This document shows positions 20,221 through 29,398 of a stretch of 39,316 nucleotides of DNA, piece after piece. Position 1 is the first letter of the stretch. Each line of letters starts with the position of its first letter. This stretch comes from Phocaeicola intestinalis (GTDB taxonomy: Bacteria > Bacteroidota > Bacteroidia > Bacteroidales > Bacteroidaceae): the NCBI RefSeq assembly GCF_014837065.1, contig NZ_JACSPP010000034.1:1-39316 (forward strand). Reading direction: 5' to 3'. A model generated the notes under the pieces. That model saw only the letters and a program-made list of their open reading frames with translations, searched no databases and had not been told where the DNA came from. A program made the translations under genes and the position numbers.

Positions 20221-21036
20221 ATGGCAAAAATAGATTTGATTTCTTTGGAATGGTGTGAGCTCATTTTCAAAGATAAAAATAAAGCTTACGGTGCGTATAA
20301 AATGCGCCGTGATTTTGGTAGACGTCAGTTGGCTGCTATCATTATTGTAATTGTCGTTGCTGCTGTAGGTTTCTACCTTCCTCGACTGATACAGATGGCT
20401 ATTCCGGAAAAGGAAGAGGAAATGTTGGAAGTAACACAGCTTTCACAATTGGAAGAACCTGAAGTTAAGCAAGAAGAGTTGGTAAAACCGGTAGAACAGA
20501 TCGCTCCTCCTCCTCAGTTGAAGAGTACCATCAAATTTACTGCTCCGGTCATTAAGAAAGATGAAGAAGTAGCAGACGAAGATGAATTGAAGAGTCAGGA
20601 CGAGTTGACCGAATCAAAGGTGCAGATTTCTATTGCCGATGTGAAGGGTAACAACGAATTGGAAGGTGCTGATATCGCTGATTTGCAAGAAGTGATTACA
20701 CAAGCTCCTGAAGAGAAAGAAGAACCTTACACGATGGTAGAACAGATGCCGCAGTTCCCCGGTGGTCCGGCTGAATTGATGAAATACATTTCGAAGAATC
20801 TGCGTTATCCGGCTATTGCTCAGGAAAACGGTATTCAGGGACGTGTTATTTTGCGATTTGTCGTGACTGCAGAAGGTAATGTGGAAGATGTGCAGGTTTT
20901 GCGTTCTTTGGATCCCTATTGTGACAAAGAAGCTGTACGTGTAGTACAATCTTTGCCGAAGTGGATTCCGGGTAAGCAGAATGGACGTAATGTACCGGTA
21001 TATTACACTTGTCCGATTGTATTTAGATTGCAGTAA
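20221..21036 (+). CDS. tonB: Energy transducer TonB
   Basis: TonB spans the periplasm and transmits energy from ExbB/ExbD to outer-membrane TonB-dependent transporters. The 271 residues comprise a Bacteroidetes-type cytoplasmic start (LEWCELIFKDKNKAYGAYKMRR), one transmembrane helix (about 36-55) and an acidic, proline-containing periplasmic spacer. The C-terminal TonB domain begins near residue 195 (RYPAIAQENGIQGRVILRF) and ends with the usual VPVYYTCPIVFRLQ strand. Confidence 0.95.
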   Translation: MAKIDLISLEWCELIFKDKNKAYGAYKMRRDFGRRQLAAIIIVIVVAAVGFYLPRLIQMAIPEKEEEMLEVTQLSQLEEPEVKQEELVKPVEQIAPPPQLKSTIKFTAPVIKKDEEVADEDELKSQDELTESKVQISIADVKGNNELEGADIADLQEVITQAPEEKEEPYTMVEQMPQFPGGPAELMKYISKNLRYPAIAQENGIQGRVILRFVVTAEGNVEDVQVLRSLDPYCDKEAVRVVQSLPKWIPGKQNGRNVPVYYTCPIVFRLQ

Positions 21037-21054
21037 TATTTTAAGGAAGCGTGT

Positions 21055-21993
21055 ATGAAAGGAAGTCTTTTAGGTTGTGTTTGTTTACTTTTGGCGTTGG
21101 TTTCTTGTAGTCAGAAGCAGGCGGGCGATGGTCAGACTTTGTATTCGGGTTCCATAAAGATTGCAGTAGATGAATCGCTGCGGCCGATTATGGAAGAAGA
21201 ATTGCAAGTGTATCTGGCATTGACTCCAGAGGCTGAAGTAACTCCTATTTATTGTAGTGAGGTGGAAGCCATTAATTTGCTTTTGCAAGATAGTGTGCGG
21301 CTGGCGATTGCAAACCGGCGCTTGAGTGATAAAGAACTGGCTTCTTTTCATACGCGCAAATTCTTTCCAGAGTCCATTCGAATGGCAGTGAGTGGCATTG
21401 CTCTGATTACGAATCTGGAGAATGAAGATTCGTTGATAACAGTAGGGCAGTTCCGTCAAATTTTGACTGGTAAAGTAAAATCGTGGAAAGAGTTATATCC
21501 GACCTCTCGTTTAGGTGATTTGAATGTAGTGTTTGATAATCCTAATTCGGGAACTATACATTATGCTATTGATTCAATCTGTAAAGGCGAGCCGTTGGCT
21601 TCAAATTTGACAGCATTGAAATCGAATGAGGAAGTTATCGAGTATGTATCTAAGACTCCTAATGCGTTGGGAGTTATCGGAGCTAACTGGGTAGGTAATG
21701 CAGCAGATTCTACTCACCTTACGTTTAATGAAAGTGTAAAGGTGATGTCTGTCAGCAATTCAGGACATGCGACGGTAGGAAACAGTTATAAGCCCTATCA
21801 GGCTTATCTTGCTTTGAGAGAATATCCATTGGTTCATGATGTCTTTATTTTAATAAACGATCCACGTAGTGCTTTGCCAACCGGTTTGATGACTTTCCTT
21901 ACAAGTGACAAAGGACAAAGAATTATCCTGAAGTCGGGTATTGTGCCGGCAACGCAGCCTGTTCGTTTAGTGAATGTGAAAGATGAGTTTTAA
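21055..21993 (+). CDS. PstS-like periplasmic substrate-binding lipoprotein
   Basis: This 312-residue protein has a lipoprotein signal (MKGSLLGCVCLLLALVSCSQ, with the lipobox cysteine at residue 19). It is followed by a type II periplasmic binding fold similar to phosphate-binding PstS. The SGTIHYAIDSIC and GVIGANWVG stretches fit that fold. No pst transporter genes are nearby. It sits between tonB and a TPR protein, so a role in the TonB system rather than phosphate import is possible. The ligand is unknown. Confidence 0.82.
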   Translation: MKGSLLGCVCLLLALVSCSQKQAGDGQTLYSGSIKIAVDESLRPIMEEELQVYLALTPEAEVTPIYCSEVEAINLLLQDSVRLAIANRRLSDKELASFHTRKFFPESIRMAVSGIALITNLENEDSLITVGQFRQILTGKVKSWKELYPTSRLGDLNVVFDNPNSGTIHYAIDSICKGEPLASNLTALKSNEEVIEYVSKTPNALGVIGANWVGNAADSTHLTFNESVKVMSVSNSGHATVGNSYKPYQAYLALREYPLVHDVFILINDPRSALPTGLMTFLTSDKGQRIILKSGIVPATQPVRLVNVKDEF

Positions 21994-22007
21994 TAAGGAA
22001 TTAATAT

Positions 22008-23489
22008 ATGATTATGAAAACTAGAGTTTTGAGTGCATTTTGTTTGAGCTTTTTGTTGTCTGCTTCTCTGTATGCTCAGGAGCCTTTGACTCCCGATATG
22101 ACAAAGCAGATTGACAAGATTGCTGCAATGATTAAAGATAATCCAGATGCTGCTGAAGATGCTTTCGATGAACTTCTGAAAGGTAAAAATAAAAAGAATG
22201 TATCTTTGTTGGTTGCCATTGGTAAAGCATATTTAGACAATGGTAAAATGGATGCAGCGAAAGAATATGCAGAACGTGCAAGAAAAGTGGATTCGAAAAA
22301 TGGAGAGAGTTATGTTCTGCAGGGAGATATTGCTCTGTCTGTGAAAGATGTGGGTACAGCTTGCGGTTATTATGAACAAGCTATCTTGTTTGACGAGGAT
22401 TGTTATGATGCATATTATAAGTATGCAAATGCATATATTGGTGTAAATCCTCAGTTGTCAGTAAATATGTTGCTGAAGCTGAAAGAAAAACATCCGACAG
22501 AAATTCGTGTTGACCGAGAATTGGCAAATGCTTATTATCAGATGGGTAGTTATGGTAAAGCTAAACAGGTCTTTGATGAATATATGCAAAAAGGAAATCC
22601 GGATGTACAGGATTATTCACGCTATTCGATGTTGCTTTATTTAAATAAAGATTATGCACAGTCATTAGACATGGTCAATAAAGGTTTGGCTATGGAAGCG
22701 GACAATCATTTGTTGAAGCGCTTGAAAATGTATGACTTGTATGAAACGAAGGCATATACAGAGGGTATTCAGGCTTCAGATGTATTCTTTGCTGACCCGA
22801 ACAATCCGGATTATGTATATATGGATTATTTGTATCGGGGACGTCTGTACGCAGCCAATAATGAAGTAGATAAGGCTATGGTCGAATTTGATAAGGCCAT
22901 GAAAGCAGATGAAAAGAGTGAACATCCTGAAATAGCTAAAGAAGCTTCAGAAGCACAACAGAAAGCGCAAAACTATCCGGAGGCCATCCGTTTTTATCAG
23001 TTGTATTTAGACGGTATGAAGGATAAGGCTGAAGTGACAGACTTGTTCATGTTTGGCCGTTTGTATTATATGGCTGCGGGTGCTATGACGCCGACTCCGG
23101 GTGATTCTACAACCAATCAGTCTGTAGCCGCTGTAGATACTATCCAGCGTAAAGCGTATTTGATGGAAGCTGATACTATTTTTGCCCAGGTTGCTGAGCG
23201 GGTGCCTGATAATTATTTGGGTAATTTTTGGCGTGCGCGTACAAATGCTATGCTTGATCCTGAAACTACAATGGGATTGGCAAAACCTTATTACGAAAAG
23301 GCACTTGCTATTTTGGAGCAGAATCCGAAAGCATCAAAGAATGTGCTTATCGAATGTGAAAGTTACTTGGGGTATTATTATTTCTTGAAAGAGGAATATG
23401 AACAATCTAAGGTTTATTGGGAAAAGATTCTTGCGATAGATCCGGAGAATCCTACAGCCAAACAGGCAATGGAAGGTCTCAAGCCTTAG
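22008..23489 (+). CDS. Exported TPR-repeat protein
   Basis: This 493-residue protein has a cleavable signal peptide (LSAFCLSFLLSASLYAQ). It is almost wholly made of tetratricopeptide repeats, for example GKMDAAKEYAERARKVDSKN, VGTACGYYEQAILFDED and EYEQSKVYWEKILAIDPENP. It is probably a periplasmic scaffold linked to the TonB machinery, judging by its place as last gene of that operon. ATGs at 22008 and 22014 are both possible starts. A strong terminator follows. Confidence 0.88.
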   Translation: MIMKTRVLSAFCLSFLLSASLYAQEPLTPDMTKQIDKIAAMIKDNPDAAEDAFDELLKGKNKKNVSLLVAIGKAYLDNGKMDAAKEYAERARKVDSKNGESYVLQGDIALSVKDVGTACGYYEQAILFDEDCYDAYYKYANAYIGVNPQLSVNMLLKLKEKHPTEIRVDRELANAYYQMGSYGKAKQVFDEYMQKGNPDVQDYSRYSMLLYLNKDYAQSLDMVNKGLAMEADNHLLKRLKMYDLYETKAYTEGIQASDVFFADPNNPDYVYMDYLYRGRLYAANNEVDKAMVEFDKAMKADEKSEHPEIAKEASEAQQKAQNYPEAIRFYQLYLDGMKDKAEVTDLFMFGRLYYMAAGAMTPTPGDSTTNQSVAAVDTIQRKAYLMEADTIFAQVAERVPDNYLGNFWRARTNAMLDPETTMGLAKPYYEKALAILEQNPKASKNVLIECESYLGYYYFLKEEYEQSKVYWEKILAIDPENPTAKQAMEGLKP

Positions 23490-23522
23490 TATTTAAATAT
23501 ATAGATTAAAGATTTCAACGTT

Positions 23523-23580
23523 AAGGACACTGCAGGAGGGTCATGCGATATGCTTGTTTCTGTGCAGTGTCCTTTTGTTT
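23523..23580 (+). terminator. Rho-independent terminator of the exbB-TPR operon
   Basis: AAGGACACTGCA (23523-23534) is the exact reverse complement of TGCAGTGTCCTT (23563-23574), with a 28-base loop. A T-rich run follows (TTTTGTTTTTG). Confidence 0.88.
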
Positions 23581-23614
23581 TTGATTTATAAGTTTGTTTA
23601 ATTAATTACGTATA

Positions 23615-24253
23615 ATGGATTTTATTATTGATTTTGTTTTGCATATCGACAGGTATATGATTGATATTGTGCAGAATTATCATACTTGGACATATGCTAT
23701 TTTGTTTCTTGTCATTTTTTGTGAAACAGGTTTGGTAGTTACTCCATTTTTGCCTGGCGATTCTCTGTTGTTTGTTGCAGGTGCCATTACCGCTTTACCG
23801 GATATGCCGTTGGAAATACATACATTGGTACTTGTCGTTTTTCTGGCAGCAGTATTGGGGGATTCGTGCAATTATATGATTGGGCATTTTCTAGGGCAGA
23901 AGTTATTTAGTAATCCTAATTCGAAAATATTCAAGCAAAGTTATTTGAATAAGACCCATGATTTTTTTAAGAAGTATGGAGGCAAGACCATTATTATAGC
24001 CCGTTTTGTCCCTATTGTCCGCACTTTTGCTCCGTTTGTAGCTGGTATGGGTAAGATGCATTATTATTATTTTATGTGTTATAACCTGATTGGTGCCGCT
24101 TTGTGGGTTGCCTTGTTTGCCTATGCGGGACATTTCTTTGGAGATCTTCCTTTTGTACAAGAAAACTTGAAATTGCTGCTTGTGGCTATTATCTTTATTT
24201 CTTTGTTGCCGGCTGTATTTGAAGTAGTACGTGCTAAACTGAAAAAAGGATGA
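23615..24253 (+). CDS. DedA family membrane protein (VTT domain)
   Basis: This 212-residue integral membrane protein has the DedA signatures [14 protein letters not shown] near residue 45 and [20 protein letters not shown] near residue 130. The second of these holds the arginines required in studied members. DedA proteins are linked to lipid-carrier recycling and membrane homeostasis, possibly as flippases. It overlaps the following glycosyltransferase gene as ATGA, which suggests joint expression. Confidence 0.92.
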   Translation: MDFIIDFVLHIDRYMIDIVQNYHTWTYAILFLVIFCETGLVVTPFLPGDSLLFVAGAITALPDMPLEIHTLVLVVFLAAVLGDSCNYMIGHFLGQKLFSNPNSKIFKQSYLNKTHDFFKKYGGKTIIIARFVPIVRTFAPFVAGMGKMHYYYFMCYNLIGAALWVALFAYAGHFFGDLPFVQENLKLLLVAIIFISLLPAVFEVVRAKLKKG

Positions 24254-25239
24254 AATATTCGTTGATTATTCCTGTCTACAATCGTCCGGATGAAGTGGAT
24301 GAATTGTTAGATAGTTTGACAAAACAACATTATACGGAATTTGAAGTGCTCGTGGTAGAAGACGGGTCTTCAAATTCCTGTGAGTCTGTGGTAGACAGGT
24401 ACGCAGAATTATTAAATATACATTATTTTGTAAAATCTAATTCAGGTCCTGGACAAACGCGGAATTATGGAGCGGAGCGCAGTCATGGCGAATACCTGAT
24501 TATATTGGACTCTGATTGTGTGTTGCCTCCAGGTTATCTTGATGCGATAGAGGCTGAACTGCAAAGAAACCCTGCTGATGCTTTTGGGGGACCGGACCGT
24601 GCGAATGATTCGTTTTCTTCCATCCAAAAGGCTATTAATTATGCCATGACTTCTTTTTTTACAACTGGAGGTATTCGGGGAGGTACGAGGAAAATGGATA
24701 AGTTCTATCCCCGTAGTTTTAATATGGGAGTACGGAGAGAGGTTTATCAGGCATTGGGAGGATTTTCGAAGATGCGTTTTGGTGAAGATATTGACTTCAG
24801 CATCCGGATTTTCCAAAATGGCTATCATTGCCGGCTTTTTCCTGAAGCCTGGGTGTGGCATAAGCGCCGTACGGACTGGCATAAATTTTTCAAGCAAGTA
24901 TACAATTCGGGGATTGCACGTATTAATCTTTATAAGAAGTATCCAGAATCGCTGAAGTTGGTACACGGGTTACCGGCTGTATTTGTTTTGGGGGTGATTG
25001 CTCTTCTGCTGGTTGCTCCGTTCTGTATTTGGAGCTTATTATTGTTGCTGGTATTTTCTTTGATTATTTTTATTGATGCTTCGGTGCAAAATAAAAGTGT
25101 CCGGATTGGTATACTTTCTGTTGTTGCTGCGTTTATCCAATTAACAGGATATGGTTTGGGATTCCTTTGTGCATGGTGGAAACGTTGTGTATGCCGGCAA
25201 GGAGAGTTCGCAGCTTTCGAGAAGAATTTTTACCAATAA
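24250..25239 (+). CDS. Family 2 glycosyltransferase with C-terminal membrane helices
   Basis: This is a GT-A fold transferase of 329 residues. The nucleotide-sugar site is visible as [13 protein letters not shown], and the metal-binding DxD-type motif as [13 protein letters not shown] (about residues 79-91). The later [15 protein letters not shown] fits the acceptor/base region. Hydrophobic segments from about residue 235 to 310 anchor it in the inner membrane, active site facing the cytoplasm. The sugar and acceptor are not predictable. It sits between a DedA gene and radC. Confidence 0.9.
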   Translation: MKYSLIIPVYNRPDEVDELLDSLTKQHYTEFEVLVVEDGSSNSCESVVDRYAELLNIHYFVKSNSGPGQTRNYGAERSHGEYLIILDSDCVLPPGYLDAIEAELQRNPADAFGGPDRANDSFSSIQKAINYAMTSFFTTGGIRGGTRKMDKFYPRSFNMGVRREVYQALGGFSKMRFGEDIDFSIRIFQNGYHCRLFPEAWVWHKRRTDWHKFFKQVYNSGIARINLYKKYPESLKLVHGLPAVFVLGVIALLLVAPFCIWSLLLLLVFSLIIFIDASVQNKSVRIGILSVVAAFIQLTGYGLGFLCAWWKRCVCRQGEFAAFEKNFYQ

Positions 25240-25928
25240 TGGAAAACAAATTGACTATTAATCAGTGGGCAGAAGAAGACCGTCCACGTGAACGGATGAT
25301 ACAGCAAGGTTCAGCAGCATTAAGCAATGCTGAGCTGCTTGCTATTCTGATAGGCTCTGGCAGTCAGGAAGATTCGGCTGTGGGACTGATGCGGAAAGTG
25401 CTTGACTGCTATCACAACAGCCTGAGTGAATTAGGGAGAGCTAATATTGAGGATTTATGCCATTTTAAAGGTATTGGCCTGGCAAAAGCCGTGACGATTC
25501 TTGCTGCTTCAGAATTGGGAAAGCGACGCATGGAAGAGGAGCCTAAAGAGCGGAAGCAAATTCGTACGTCCCGTGATATTTATGAGCTTTTTTACCCGTT
25601 GATGTGTGACTTGCCAATTGAGGAATGTTGGATATTGCTGCTTAACCAGTCTTCGAAAATTATAGATCGTGTCCGTATCAGTCAGGGTGGACTGGCTTCC
25701 ACTCAGGTAGATGTGCGTTGTATTTTGCGGGAGGCTTTATTGAAACGTGCGGTATCACTGGTGCTTTGTCACAATCATCCTTCCGGCAATATTTCTCCTA
25801 GTCCTGACGATGACCGTCTGACTCAATCGGTAAAGCAAGCTTCTGCGCTGATGAACATACGTTTGCTTGACCACTTGATTGTGACAGACGGTTCTTATTA
25901 TAGTTACTCTGATGAGGGAAGAATGTGA
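25239..25928 (+). CDS. radC: RadC family JAMM/MPN+ protein
   Basis: RadC proteins of 229 residues like this one have an N-terminal helix-hairpin-helix-like part (CHFKGIGLAKAVTILAASELG) and a C-terminal JAB1/MPN metalloprotease-like domain. The zinc motif is seen as HNHPSGNISPSPDD near residue 178, with the upstream glutamate probably in REALLKRA. The biochemical role is still uncertain despite the name. The frame is open 24 codons upstream, but the ATG at 25239 overlaps the glycosyltransferase stop by one base and fits the usual length. Confidence 0.93.
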   Translation: MENKLTINQWAEEDRPRERMIQQGSAALSNAELLAILIGSGSQEDSAVGLMRKVLDCYHNSLSELGRANIEDLCHFKGIGLAKAVTILAASELGKRRMEEEPKERKQIRTSRDIYELFYPLMCDLPIEECWILLLNQSSKIIDRVRISQGGLASTQVDVRCILREALLKRAVSLVLCHNHPSGNISPSPDDDRLTQSVKQASALMNIRLLDHLIVTDGSYYSYSDEGRM

Positions 25929-25963
25929 AGAAACAGTATCGTTTCAAGCGTTATTGCCGGTCT

Positions 25964-26536
25964 TTATTGATTGTTAAGGTTGGTTATCCAATTTTGTATG
26001 GCATCGTTGCTCATTCCGTTCAGTAACTTTCCTTCTTTCCAGTTCAGGCTTGGATAGGATTTTTTCAATTCGGAAACACTGTTACTGATACTGCTTCCAC
26101 CGGAAGTGGCGAACGGAATAAGGGTTTTGCCTTTCAGGTCATGACTTTCAATGAATGTGTTGATGATTCTTGGAGCAAGGTTCCACCAGATAGGATAGCC
26201 GATAAAAACGACATCATATCCGGCAATGTCCGTTTTCGTTGCTTTAAGTGTCGGACGGGATTGGGCATCGTCCATCTCTACTGAACTGCGTGACTGGCGG
26301 TCGTTCCAGTCGAGGTCAGCCTCAGTATAAGGGCTCTGAGGTGCAATTTCGAACAGTTCTCCTCCGGTAATGTCTGCAATGTTACGAGCGACTTGGGCAG
26401 TGGTTCCGGTTGCTGAAAAATAAGCGACCAACGTCTTGGATGACGTGTTGCTTACATTAGGTTTGTCTTTCTTTTGGGCGCAGGCGGTAAAGCAGATGGC
26501 AAGTACTGCCGCGATGGATAATAAAATCTTGTTCAT
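25964..26536 (-). CDS. Flavodoxin-like lipoprotein
   Basis: This is an FMN-binding flavodoxin fold of 190 residues. A lipoprotein signal with lipobox cysteine (VLAICFTAC) opens the protein, so it is exported and membrane-anchored. The phosphate loop is YFSATGTTAQVARNIA, and VFIGYPIWWNLAPRIINTFIES and IPFATSGGSSISNS match the family's FMN-contact loops. Exported flavodoxins of this type accompany reductases in Bacteroides. It is convergent with radC and has its own promoter. Confidence 0.9.
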   Translation of the reverse strand: MNKILLSIAAVLAICFTACAQKKDKPNVSNTSSKTLVAYFSATGTTAQVARNIADITGGELFEIAPQSPYTEADLDWNDRQSRSSVEMDDAQSRPTLKATKTDIAGYDVVFIGYPIWWNLAPRIINTFIESHDLKGKTLIPFATSGGSSISNSVSELKKSYPSLNWKEGKLLNGMSNDAIQNWITNLNNQ

Positions 26537-26671
26537 AACGTAATGTTTTTATTTCAAATGATTATTATCTGTTGAGCCATTGTTAATCTCTTTCAGCCAC
26601 TCTGTTAGCATAGTATGGCAATTGTCAGTCTGTGACGAACGTATCCACAGGCTGGGTGTCATTGTTTTCTA

Positions 26672-26679
26672 CAAAGATA
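26672..26679 (-). promoter_or_regulatory. Predicted promoter of the flavodoxin gene, -7 box TATCTTTG
   Basis: The minus strand reads TATCTTTG, a full -7 match, giving a leader of about 130 bases. No clear TTTG lies 19-21 bases upstream. Confidence 0.55.
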
Positions 26680-26761
26680 GTGCGAATGTGTAACATCGTT
26701 TTTGCCCTTCGGCTCAAAGTGTTTTGTTGTGAGGGTCAAAGCAGGGAAATCACTGTTTTTC

Positions 26762-26793
26762 CTTGCTCTGCTTTCCGATTTTTGCTATCTTCG
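26762..26793 (+). promoter_or_regulatory. Predicted promoter of the CAT-like gene
   Basis: CTTG (26762-26765) and TATCTTCG (26786-26793) are 20 bases apart; each has one mismatch to the Bacteroidetes consensus. The ATG follows 14 bases after the -7 box. Confidence 0.5.
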
Positions 26794-26807
26794 TAAACAA
26801 AAATAAT

Positions 26808-27455
26808 ATGAGCGCATCATTTCATATCATAGACAAATCTACGTGGGAACGAACTATTTACTTTGATTACTACTATTCCCAAATCAAATGTAAATACAAC
26901 CTCAATGCCAACATTGACATTACCCACCTTGTAAGCGAACAGAAAAGAAGAGGAATCAGGTTCTTTCCTACGATGCTTTATGTCATTATGAAAGCTGTCA
27001 ATCAGAACAAAGAATTTCGTATGAGTTTTAACGTAAATGGAGAGTTGGGGTATTGGGAAGAGGTTGTTCCATGTTACACCTTGTTTCACCCGGAAACCAG
27101 GACATTTACAGATATCTGGAGCGAATATTATGATGATTTCGATACGTTCTACCACACCGTTGTGGAAGATATGGAAAAATACCGCAATGTGACAGGAGTC
27201 ATTAAAGCACGTCCTGAACAACCAGCTAATTTTTGTCCCATCTCATGCCTGCCGTGGCTGAGTTTTACAGCCTTTGCACAAGATACTTATACGGAAAGTG
27301 CGTTTCTTTTTCCGCTCATTAAATTCGGGAAATATTTCGAGGCGAATGGACGTGTGGAGATACCGATTTCTGTCTTCGTCAGTCATGCTGTAGCCGATGG
27401 GTATCATACGTGCAAGCTTATTAATGATATGCAGGACATCGCACGGCAATTCTAA
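26808..27455 (+). CDS. Type A chloramphenicol O-acetyltransferase homologue
   Basis: These 215 residues match the CatA fold, a trimeric acetyl-CoA-dependent transferase. The catalytic histidine is His193 in SHAVADGYH with Asp197 four residues on, equal to His195/Asp199 of CAT III. Ser146 in ISCLPWLSFTAF corresponds to the substrate-binding Ser148. The usual HHAVCDG is SHAVADG here. The ATG at 26808 (MSASFHIID) is chosen over an upstream in-frame start that would overlap the promoter. Base use is like its neighbours, so it may be a long-standing chromosomal enzyme; real chloramphenicol activity is not certain. Confidence 0.88.
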   Translation: MSASFHIIDKSTWERTIYFDYYYSQIKCKYNLNANIDITHLVSEQKRRGIRFFPTMLYVIMKAVNQNKEFRMSFNVNGELGYWEEVVPCYTLFHPETRTFTDIWSEYYDDFDTFYHTVVEDMEKYRNVTGVIKARPEQPANFCPISCLPWLSFTAFAQDTYTESAFLFPLIKFGKYFEANGRVEIPISVFVSHAVADGYHTCKLINDMQDIARQF

Positions 27456-27494
27456 TCAGATTTATACTTTAAGCGGCATTAAAATGTGCATTTT

Positions 27495-27684
27495 CTTGTT
27501 TTGAATTTCTCCAAAAAGTTATTCTCGTCTTGATGTATCCGTTTTCGTGTGTGCTTTGGGCGATTGGGGGATCCTTCTGTTCTTCGTCAGAAAACTCACT
27601 ATTTTCCTCATAATAGAGACGCAAAATTTTGCGGTTGAAAAATCATCCCCAATCATCACACGATAAATTCAAAGCAGTTTCTTA
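27495..27684. mobile_element. MITE-like element, copy 2 (decayed)
   Basis: This 190-bp stretch aligns over its full length with the element at 10772-10965, including CTCCAAAAAGTT, TGATGTATCCGTTTTCGTG and TGTTCTTCGTCAG. The terminal repeats have diverged (TTGTTTTGAATTT left, AAATTCAAAGCAGTTTCTT right). It lies 40 bases after the CAT-like gene. Confidence 0.75.
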
Positions 27685-27786
27685 CTGACTGCCGCCCTTC
27701 CAGATAATATCATTGCAAGACGCAGCCGGTTGCGGAAGTCTGCGGATATAGGTGCGTCGGCAAACGCATATAGGCTCATCCGCTGT

Positions 27787-27847
27787 AAGATTATTAATCT
27801 TCAGGCTGCAAGATTATTAATCTTACAAGCGGAAGATTATTAATCTT
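27787..27847. repeat. Three palindromic 15-bp repeats at a 23-bp period
   Basis: AAGATTATTAATCTT occurs at 27787-27801, 27810-27824 and 27833-27847, with no mismatch. Each copy is itself an inverted repeat (AAGATTA-T-TAATCTT), and partial symmetry extends outward towards TGTAAG/CTTACA. The 8-base spacers differ in sequence (CAGGCTGC, ACAAGCGG). The rest of 27456-28020, apart from the MITE copy, shows nothing that I can assign. Confidence 0.9.
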
Positions 27848-28020
27848 ACACCAGACGAAGGAGGACACAGGGGCACACAGAGTCTTTTAAATTTTTCCTT
27901 TGTGGTACTCTGTGGTGAATAGTTATGTTTCATTAAAATACACCAATCCATTCCGCCGCATGGTATAAGAAGTTCTGAAGATCCCCTGCAAGCGGAACGG
28001 CAGGCAAGGGATTTTTAATT

Positions 28021-29196
28021 TCAGAATCCCACTTGTTTCTGTTGTTCGGCATTGTAGCGGTCGCCCGTTACGGGAATGGCGGCTACGGCATCCTCCAGCT
28101 GTTTCCACTCTTCGGCAGAGAGGGTGAAGTCCAGTGTGCGCAGGTTTTCTTCGAGGTGCGAGAGCTTCGTGGTGCCGGGAATGGGTACTATCCACGGTTC
28201 TTTCTGCAAAAGCCAGCCAAGGGCAAGCTGGGCGGCGGTCATGCCCCGTTCGCGTCCGAAGCGTTGCAGCACATTCACGATGCGATAATTGGTACGCATG
28301 GCTTCCGGTGTAAAGCGGGGCAGCGTGGTGCGGTTGTCGTTGTGCGGGTCGAACTCGGTATATTCATTTAAGTCGCCGCCGAGGAAGCCCCGGTTCATCG
28401 GACTGTAAGGCACGAAACCGATACCCAGTTCACGGCATACATCCAACACACCGTTCTTCTCTACCTCACGGTGCATCAGGTGATATTCGCTCTGGATGGC
28501 GGTCAGCGGACAGACAGCGTGCGCCTTGCGGATAGTCTCTGCGCTGACCTCGCACATGCCCCAATGCAAGACCTTGCCTTCCTTTATCAAATCGGCGATA
28601 GTCCCCGCCACGTCCTCCACCGGCGTGTTGCGGTCGAAGCGGTGTTGGTAGAACATCGGAATGACATCGGTGCGCAGGCGTTTCAACGATTCCTCGCAAT
28701 AGCGGCGGATGGTGGCGGGGCGGCTGTCCTGTCGTCCGGTGGCTTTCCCGTCGATAACTTCATGACCGAACTTGGTCGTTACGTTCACTTTACCTCGAAA
28801 CTCTCCCAATGCTTCGCCTGCCAGTTCTTCATTGTTCAACGGACCGTAGATGATGGCGGTGTCAAACAGCGTCACGCCACGGTCCATCGCCTCGTGCAGC
28901 AGGCGGATGCACTGCTTTTTGTCGGGATGATAACTGCGGTTGTAGGTCATGCCCATCACGCCGAATCCCAATGCCGACACCTCGAAAGCCGCCTTGCCTG
29001 TACCGAGCGTACGGTGGGCGGTAATCGTTGCGGCTTTGGCATCTCCGGCAGATGCAGTTTTGCTTCCGGTAACCGCACGAGTGGCAGCCTGTACTTTGTC
29101 CAATGCCGGGGAGACAGCCAGAGCTGCACCCACAGCAGCCGCCGTCTTCAGAAAACCGCGACGGCTGAAACCTTCTTTCTTGTTCAAGTCTTCCAT
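28021..29196 (-). CDS. Tat-exported aldo/keto reductase
   Basis: This NAD(P)H-dependent reductase of aldehydes or ketones has 391 residues. A twin-arginine signal opens it (FSRRGFLKTAAAVGAALAVSP), so it should be exported folded with cofactor. The AKR TIM barrel starts near residue 60 (LGTGKAAFEVSALGFG). The catalytic residues appear as FDTAIIYGP (Asp, Tyr), TTKFG (Lys) and FYQHRFD (His). PIPGTTKLSHLEEN holds the 2'-phosphate/nucleotide region. It is about 50% longer in GC-rich third codon positions than genes left of it by eye. It is the last gene of the cluster, after a 200-base gap. Confidence 0.92.
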   Translation of the reverse strand: MEDLNKKEGFSRRGFLKTAAAVGAALAVSPALDKVQAATRAVTGSKTASAGDAKAATITAHRTLGTGKAAFEVSALGFGVMGMTYNRSYHPDKKQCIRLLHEAMDRGVTLFDTAIIYGPLNNEELAGEALGEFRGKVNVTTKFGHEVIDGKATGRQDSRPATIRRYCEESLKRLRTDVIPMFYQHRFDRNTPVEDVAGTIADLIKEGKVLHWGMCEVSAETIRKAHAVCPLTAIQSEYHLMHREVEKNGVLDVCRELGIGFVPYSPMNRGFLGGDLNEYTEFDPHNDNRTTLPRFTPEAMRTNYRIVNVLQRFGRERGMTAAQLALGWLLQKEPWIVPIPGTTKLSHLEENLRTLDFTLSAEEWKQLEDAVAAIPVTGDRYNAEQQKQVGF

Positions 29197-29220
29197 ATTG
29201 CCTTTTAAATGAAAAATGCG

Positions 29221-29385
29221 AATCAGGAGTTAAACGTAGTTATGTTTCACAGGAGTTATCACTTCGTTCAGGAGTTACAGGCCAATAGTCTTACTTCTGA
29301 AACCGGCGCAAAAAGGTATTGGCATCTAACTTCCAGCCCGCCCTGCGGGCGATAACTACCTATAACTCCCTTTTAACTCCTGATT
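29221..29385. repeat. 165-bp unit with 14-bp inverted ends and internal CAGGAGTTA repeats
   Basis: AATCAGGAGTTAAA (29221-29234) is the exact reverse complement of 29372-29385. Direct copies of CAGGAGTTA lie at 29224, 29250 and 29269, and an inverted one at 29374-29382. GCCCGC-CCT-GCGGGC (29336-29350) forms a tight hairpin inside. The unit fills the gap between the two minus-strand genes. Confidence 0.7.
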
Positions 29386-29398
29386 GGCATGAAAAAAA

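Noticed and set aside
26808..27455. Recently acquired chloramphenicol resistance gene
   Set aside because: There is no transposon, integron or plasmid feature around it, and base use matches nearby genes. The MITE copy behind it carries no cargo.
27787..27847. CRISPR array
   Set aside because: Repeats are only 15 bases, spacers 8 bases, and no cas gene is present.
28471..29208. 245-codon plus-strand open frame
   Set aside because: Antisense to the Tat-exported reductase and without any recognisable domain.
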